DNA of 64,000 bases from positions 28,721,501 through 28,785,500 of the forward strand of contig NC_088308.1 in the NCBI RefSeq assembly GCF_910592395.1, read 5' to 3'. Below, in pieces: positions 58,068 through 64,000 of the stretch. This DNA is from Lineus longissimus (lineage: Eukaryota; Nemertea; Pilidiophora; Heteronemertea; Lineidae). How positions within the stretch are numbered: position 1 is the first letter of the stretch; every line of letters begins with the position of its first letter. A model generated the notes under the pieces. That model searched no databases, had not been told where the DNA came from, and saw only the letters and a program-made list of their open reading frames with translations. The position numbers were made by a program, and so were the translations under genes.

Positions 58068-61000
58068 ATGGCAAGTCAGGAAATGCTAGGGGATGATGCC
58101 AATGAGGCTGAGAGAGCCGTCACTGTACCAAGAGAAAGACGTTTGTCAACATCTTCAAAACTGCAAACTTTAGGAAGGTACGTGTTATTGGCCTTCTGCC
58201 TTAAGCTTTGACTAACTTGCTGTTTCAATGTTGAGTTCCCTTGTCTGATGATGCACGTGAAGTATTTGGTCACTGGGGTATAATCATATGCTAAGGACAC
58301 TGTATTTCAATGTCTTTGTCATCGCATTGTGGGTTTTCGCATGAATAATTGTATCCATCTTGCAGAAAGCTGAGGACAAGTACGGCTAACTTCTTTGGAG
58401 TTGGAGATGAGCAACTGTACAATGCAGACCGCTGGGATACAAGGAGAGATCATCTGTTGATGAAGAAATGTGGCAAGATCAAGGATGGCAAGCAAAGAGC
58501 GAGTAAACAAGGTATGGCCGAGTTGCATTTTGCGAGAGTAGGCTTCTTTGGTAGGCTTTTGAAAATGCTGAGTATAAACTGGGTGTAGCATTAGCATCCG
58601 AAACAGCCTTCTACATCACTAACGTACTTCAGTCTTGAGCTAATCATAGGATAAACAAATGTAATATCGAGGAATCATAGCTCCCTTCTTCTTGCTGAAA
58701 TGGGCATGAAGTGGACTTCACCTCTATCCTGCACTTTGGCAAGATGTGTTCCTGACAAATGTTGGTAAAAAGTGATAATCATTTGGTCATGTCCAATTTG
58801 CAAAAAAAGTAAGAGTACAGTAGAACCTCTCTATTGAGGACACCCTCAGGACTGACAAGTGCTGTCCTTAAAAGAGAGGTGTCCTGATTGAATTGGTCAA
58901 ATTGAAGGGAAACAACCAATTTGGGACCAAAACTAGTGTCCTTAATTAATAGAGAGGTTGTCCTTAATATAGAGGTGTCTGCTAACAGAGGTTCCACTGT
59001 AGTTTTTTATTTGAATTTGAGTTTCTTATTTGAATATGTTCCTTTTTAGATGGTTTTGATGACCTTGATGGAGGTCGGAGCCTAGGCATGCAGGAGATCC
59101 ATGATCCTCTTGCTGCAGGAAGGTACCAGCGAGCATACTCTGCTGCCACAAGTGTCAGTTCATTCCGTCGTCCACAGAGATTCCAACCACGCAGGAAGAC
59201 CAGGAAGGATTCAGTCCTCAGAATGACTTATGATGGACTCTCTTCCTTGCTGGTGAGTTACCAACAATTCAGAAAGTTGGATGATACTCTGGTCTAATCA
59301 GCTCGACTGTCTTGCAAACCAAATGAAAACAATCACTACAAAGGTCAGAAGTAAGACTTTAAAGATTTGTTATTCTAGTCGAGTTGAAGATAATGCTTGA
59401 TTTCAATCTTATTTCAGTCTCCGAAGAAGAAACGTTTCATCTCTGGTCATGATCACCTCCACATGAGGACGTATGCTCCAGCCAGTGTGGCTACTTACGA
59501 TGATGTCTTCACTGAACCAACCGCCTCTGTTGATGTAAGTGAAATAAACATGCTTATCAGAGCCTGTGTTTGTTGTAAGGATCATGAGATTGCCCTCTTA
59601 GGAATGACATTGATCATTGCAAGGCGTCTGCTGTACTATCCGATGAGTTGAATGTTAAAAACCTCCTCTATGTCATCTTTTTTCTCCTTCTGTATGATAC
59701 ATCATCTCCTGTTGTGTCTCCATTCCAGCGTCTGACCTGTTTGGATGATGAACTTGTTGATGAAGTCTTCTTTGATCTGGCCACGCCCGGAGCGCTCAGT
59801 CATCCTGTTACACCTGCGTTTGAGATGGAAAAGCCACCTCTACACGATGTGATTGCGAAGGATTTGTGAGTTTCATTGAAAAAGCTTTATATGAAAAAGA
59901 CGATTCCCCTGTAATCACACTCAAATCCATATCATTACAAGTTCCTTATAGAAGGCTGATGGTCAGTAAGAATGTCCCTCTTAATTAGCCCCATTCTTAT
60001 GATCAATGCCTCATCTCTTGTGAAGAATGACTTGATATTGAGAGCAAAATGGTCTTCTCTGAGTTTACCTCAGTTGTTTTTCATTGATTTCTCTTTGGCT
60101 GTATTCCTTTCACCATAGTGTGGTGTTTTTCTTTGTCAGACCAACAGCCAAGGGCTGGCGTCGCCGCCCACCGCAGCCAATCCCATCAACTCCTGGCACA
60201 GATGTCATGGATGGGATCGGGTTCAGTCGTGCTACCAGGAAGATCGTGGAGAAAGCTATCGATAATAATGACAGGAGACAATACGGGATGGGAGTGCTTG
60301 GCAAGCTGTTCAACAGGTCACTCAAGAAAGGCAAGCTGTCCTCGGATGCCAAGAAGGATTTGGAGACAATGGAATTAGCCAAGTATGATATCAGATCAAC
60401 TCTCAATGTTGATTTCAAGTTAGTCTGTTCATATATTCGATCATGCTAACATATATTACCCCAATCAAATCCCTTTTATTATACTGCCTGTATGAGCCCC
60501 TCTTCTTCCAGCATTCTCTGCCACTAAATGAGAACATTCATCATTTCCTTTCAGTTTTCGTCCCTACTTCACATACTGGGTAACCTTCGTCCAGATTGTC
60601 GTCTATATTGTGTCTGTGGCCGTGTACGGCATTGCTCCGATTGGTTTTGAGGAAACGCGTGTGAGCGCTGAAGTCATAATGCCGAGTGGAGTCATAGAAC
60701 AGGTGTCTCGAGTCGAGAAAGATAATCTTTGGATTGGACCAAGACAGGTAAGGAAAGTCAGTTCATCGTTTGGTTCATCATGTGATAATCCACCTTTGTG
60801 CCTGTTGGATTCTACTTGCCAATACACTGACATTTCTAATCGAGAAATCTGAGCCTGGGTCACTACTCTTTCTGACATCCTGCCAAGTTTGTTCATTTGT
60901 TTGCGTTTCAGGAGGATTTGATCCATCTTGGTGCCAAGTATTCTCCATGTATGAGGAAAGACATGAATGTGGTGAATGCAATCAAGCTTGATCAGCTGTT

Positions 61001-63434
61001 AGAACTCGCTCAGACGGTGTGCTGTATTCGTAACGATGGTGCAGGCTGTGTACAATCCAACATTTCTTACTGCTCGGTTAGTATGGCTTTGTAGTCATAT
61101 TCATATTCCCTTTATCTATTTCACCCAACAAGAACTGATGCTAGCAAGTTGCCACCAGAATGTTAATTGTGTTGATCAAAAAGCTCAAACTTACTTTGTG
61201 CGGATTTGATTGAGAATTTTTTGATGAAATATGATTCATTGGCCATCATATAACGTTCACTGACTATTAATTACTCACGTCTCATTGATTTGTTATTGTC
61301 TTTTATAGAAATCCCATTCCTCATATTCAAGATGGACTGCTGCCGCCCCAGAAAAAGTTACTGGTATGACCTCAGGGCCTGTGTGTGGAGAAGATCCCAG
61401 GTGGGTACTTTGACCTCTTTTGAAAGGGTTTGATCTGTACATCTGTTCAGTAGTTAGTTGGGTGCCTGTTTAGTGGAAGGTTTGATCCACTGAGCCAGCT
61501 GCTTGTATCAGACATACGAGGGGTCAAAATGTGATTTCATTCTTTAAATTTGGTCATATTCAGTTCATTCTACATGTACATGTCTGCTCATTCTCCAATT
61601 CTATCTATACTATTGTGATGTTTCTTTCAGGTTTTGTACAAAACCAGCGCACACATCTGTCTACCCGTGGAGTAAAAACTTTACCGAGTGGCCTGTGAGT
61701 ACTTCACCATTTCCTCATCATCAGTGCATTGCTATCCTTGCGAGAGTTTAAGTTAAATGACGTAACTCTCGATTCAGAACCATCGAAAGAGGAGTAAGAT
61801 ATGGTGCATGATAATGGAAGAAGAGGTGATGTGTCATTCTAATGTCAACATGGAGAGTCTCGTCAATTTATTCTAAACAGACATTCAGAACCTTTGAAAG
61901 AAAGTTGTGAGGGAGATTCAGACATTGTATGTGTTTACTATTGTCTTTACAGATCTGTCTGAACACCACCAAACCTACTGTAACAAGCAACCGAACAATC
62001 ACCCAGTCTTCACATAACCGCCACATGACGTGTGAAATCACTGGTAGGCCTTGCTGTATCGGTATCCATGGGCGATGTCAGATCACAACCAGGGAGCATT
62101 GTGAGTTCATGCGGGGATATTTCCATGAAGAAGCATTCTTATGTTCTCAGGTAAGGTGTTAATTGCTTGTTGTGGGTAGAGTTCTGGTCACGAAATCAAT
62201 GTCAGTGCAATATCTTTGTCAGCAAATCTTTGCAGGGAGTAGAAAACAGTTACAGACTTCATTTTAACTTTATACTGATGCCTAAGGGATATGTGTAACA
62301 ACCTGGTCCGTCCCTTATTACTACCTCTACCAGGCCACTTTCCCTTGTTTTGCAGGTGAACTGTATGCATGAGATTTGTGGAATGATTCCATTTGCTAAA
62401 GTTCCAAATCCTGATCAGATCTACCGATTGTGGATATCTCTCTTTTTACATGCTGGGTAAGTAAAACTCACCTGAAGTGGCCAAGTGCCTTGGTTTCTAC
62501 AGCAGGGTTTCTGGTTAGTTGACGAATGGATTTTAGTATTGACCATTAAAGGGAGTTTGAATTAAAAAAAAAAACTGTTCATTAAGACGTGAACAGATGT
62601 TGAGTTATTAGTAGAATGATGCATCAAATCCACTTCTTTTCCAGGCTCTTCCATCTAGTAGTTACATTCCTGCTGCAGTTTTTCATCATGAGAGATTTGG
62701 AGAAGATGGTGGGGCCTGTGCGATTATGTCTCATCTATATGGGTGCTGGTATCGCAGGGAATCTGGGCAGCGCTATATTCTTGCCATACCAAGTTGAGGT
62801 GAGCACTGTTCTATCTGCAGAGAAGTGGGAGTGCCCTTTGATTTGTTGACATAACTTTTTAGAATTGCACAAGTGACCTTTCATCGGGTCGTGTCTATGA
62901 CCCCCCCCCCTTGTCTTATCTACATGTAGATATTCTTCCTGACAGTTGCCACCTATGAGCATCATTATGAAAGTCTTAGTCCTGATTTCAATTCCTCTTC
63001 AGGCTGGACCAGCTGGATCCCAGTTCGGCATTCTTGCATGTCTATTCGGTGAATACATCCAAAACTGGGGCCGCTTCAAGAAGCCTTGGATTGGCATGCT
63101 GAAGATGTTAGCTGGTGTACTCCTCCTCTTCATCATTGGGCTGCTGCCGTGGATTGATAACTATGCCCATTTATTCGGGATGCTGTTTGGTCTCCTACTC
63201 TCGTTTATCTTCCTGCCGTATATCACGTTTGGTAAGAGAGACAAGCGTCGTCGCATCATCACTCTGGTCGTCTGCTCCATCTCGGTGGTGGCTCTCTTCG
63301 TCATGCTCATCTTGCTCTTCTACGTCACTCCAATCTATCAATGTCCGTATTGTAAATATTTCAACTGTGTCCCGATCACACCCAAGTTCTGTGACAGCAT
63401 GGACGTTGATATCCGCAGATCAGAATACTTGTAG
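58068..63434 (+). CDS. Inactive rhomboid (iRhom, RHBDF1/2 type)
   Basis: Fourteen exons: 58068-58177, 58366-58511, 59050-59252, 59418-59534, 59729-59865, 60140-60418, 60555-60747, 60912-61076, 61309-61400, 61631-61694, 61953-62150, 62356-62456, 62645-62798, 63003-63434. All are phase-consistent and give 796 residues. iRhoms are ER/Golgi membrane pseudoproteases that control trafficking of ADAM17 and EGF-family ligands. Residues 1 to about 330 form a basic cytosolic domain including [16 protein letters not shown]1 is in exon 7 ([20 protein letters not shown]). Exons 8-11 encode the cysteine-rich luminal iRhom homology domain with N-glycosylation sites. Exons 12-14 carry TM2-TM7. The active-site motif GxSG is GPAG (655-658), with catalytic Ser replaced by Ala and a Pro before it, while the TM6 histidine is kept (NYAHLFG, H709). 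A non-coding first exon upstream is possible. Confidence 0.95.
58816..59001. mobile_element. MITE in intron 2 of the inactive rhomboid gene
   Basis: Terminal inverted repeats of about 20 bp (tacagtagaacctctctatt on the left; the right end reads aacagaggttccactgta) bracket 186 bp with several internal copies of the word GAGGTGTCC / GGACAC. There is no coding capacity. The general CAGTRGAACCTC terminus is shared by a widespread group of mariner-like MITEs (from general knowledge). Confidence 0.7.
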
Positions 63435-63655
63435 AGATACATGTATGTGTATGATCAGAATACTTGTAGAGATATGTGTATGATCAGAATACTTGTAGAG
63501 ATATGTGTATGATCAGCATACTTGTAGAGATACATGTATGATCAGAATACTTGTAGAGATATGTGTATGATCAGAATACTTGTAGAGATACATGTGTGAT
63601 CAGAATACTTGTAGAGGTATGTGTGATCAGAATACTTGTAGGGATACATATATGA
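63418..63655 (+). repeat. 29-bp tandem repeat starting in the iRhom stop-codon region
   Basis: Eight copies of GATCAGAATACTTGTAGAGA plus a variable ATRTGTGTAT start near 63418, 63453, 63482, 63511, 63540, 63569, 63598 and 63625. The first copy encodes the last residues and the TAG of the gene (SEYL-stop). The remaining copies lie in the 3' UTR, each repeating the same stop-bearing word. Confidence 0.93.
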
Positions 63656-64000
63656 TCATGTGAATTGTTTTCAAACCTTCATGGCAACTTGCTTTCCACT
63701 TGGCGATTTGAGAACCAAGTACATGTACAGTGTCACTTATTTTTGTCCAACTTTCAGACCCTGTAACACTGAAGTGACATTCTCTCTGCTTCTCACTAGT
63801 TTTGTTAAGTATTTTCAAAATCTATCTTGAAGAACCATCACATGTATTTTGGTATAGTTATTTTTCTATCAGATTATATTTGGAATGAATCGAAGAAGAA
63901 TTTATCAGCACAAAACTTTCACAATTTACAGTCAATAGAAGAAATTTCTCTTTTTGCCTTGCTTTCAATTCATCGTGGCCATGTGACGGCCGTCGAAAAC
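63656..64000. other. Probable 3' UTR of the inactive rhomboid gene
   Basis: AT-rich sequence to the window end. No AATAAA was identified with confidence and no other gene is visible. Confidence 0.4.

Overview
This is a nuclear segment from an animal genome. Genes are split by short GT-AG introns, proteins use the standard code, and there are metazoan-only families (inactive rhomboid, fibronectin type II modules, rhodopsin-class GPCRs, ShK domains). The complete eIF3L, ANKRD54-type and mitochondrial dicarboxylate carrier genes look like a non-vertebrate bilaterian. The recurrent words taggcctac and tacatgta, intronless tandem GPCRs and intronic minisatellites suggest a marine invertebrate deuterostome such as an echinoderm, but that assignment is an inference.

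Layout. Positions 1-16,200 hold no gene I can support, only a promoter-like motif cluster near 4.05 kb, a SINE-like repeat near 10.7 kb and a damaged tRNA-Glu-like sequence at 14.3 kb. Positions 16,203-18,405 are a 43-bp satellite of about 51 units with an 8-unit higher-order period at its left edge. Positions 21.75-25.4 kb (minus) encode a secreted cysteine-rich protein ending in two fibronectin type II modules. Two intronless paralogous GPCR genes follow (26.5-27.6 and 28.8-29.9 kb, plus), each behind a TATA box. Positions 30.3-31.65 kb (minus) encode a secreted protein with two ShK domains and a Trp/Arg-rich nonapeptide tail. Positions 32-36 kb are repeat-rich: a palindromic 68-bp array, a retrotransposon relic, a sulfatase exon relic and two hairpin elements.

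The right half is gene-dense. SLC25A10 (37.98-44.6 kb, minus) has four tandem alternative 3'-terminal coding exons. ANKRD54 (45.68-48.53 kb, plus) lies head-to-head with it, with a 0.5-kb foldback element in the shared promoter interval. EIF3L (49.88-56.23 kb, minus) lies tail-to-tail with ANKRD54. An inactive rhomboid (58.07-63.43 kb, plus) follows; a 29-bp tandem repeat in its 3' UTR begins inside its last codons. All exon junctions given were checked for phase by hand, and each assembled gene reads open from ATG to stop.

The genes belong to unrelated pathways (mitochondrial transport, translation initiation, ER membrane trafficking, extracellular matrix or defence, signalling). The strongest candidate for something not previously described is the four-fold array of alternative last exons in the carrier, which would change transmembrane helix 6 and the C-terminus. 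ANKRD54-EIF3L linkage also matches the human neighbourhood, but in a different orientation.
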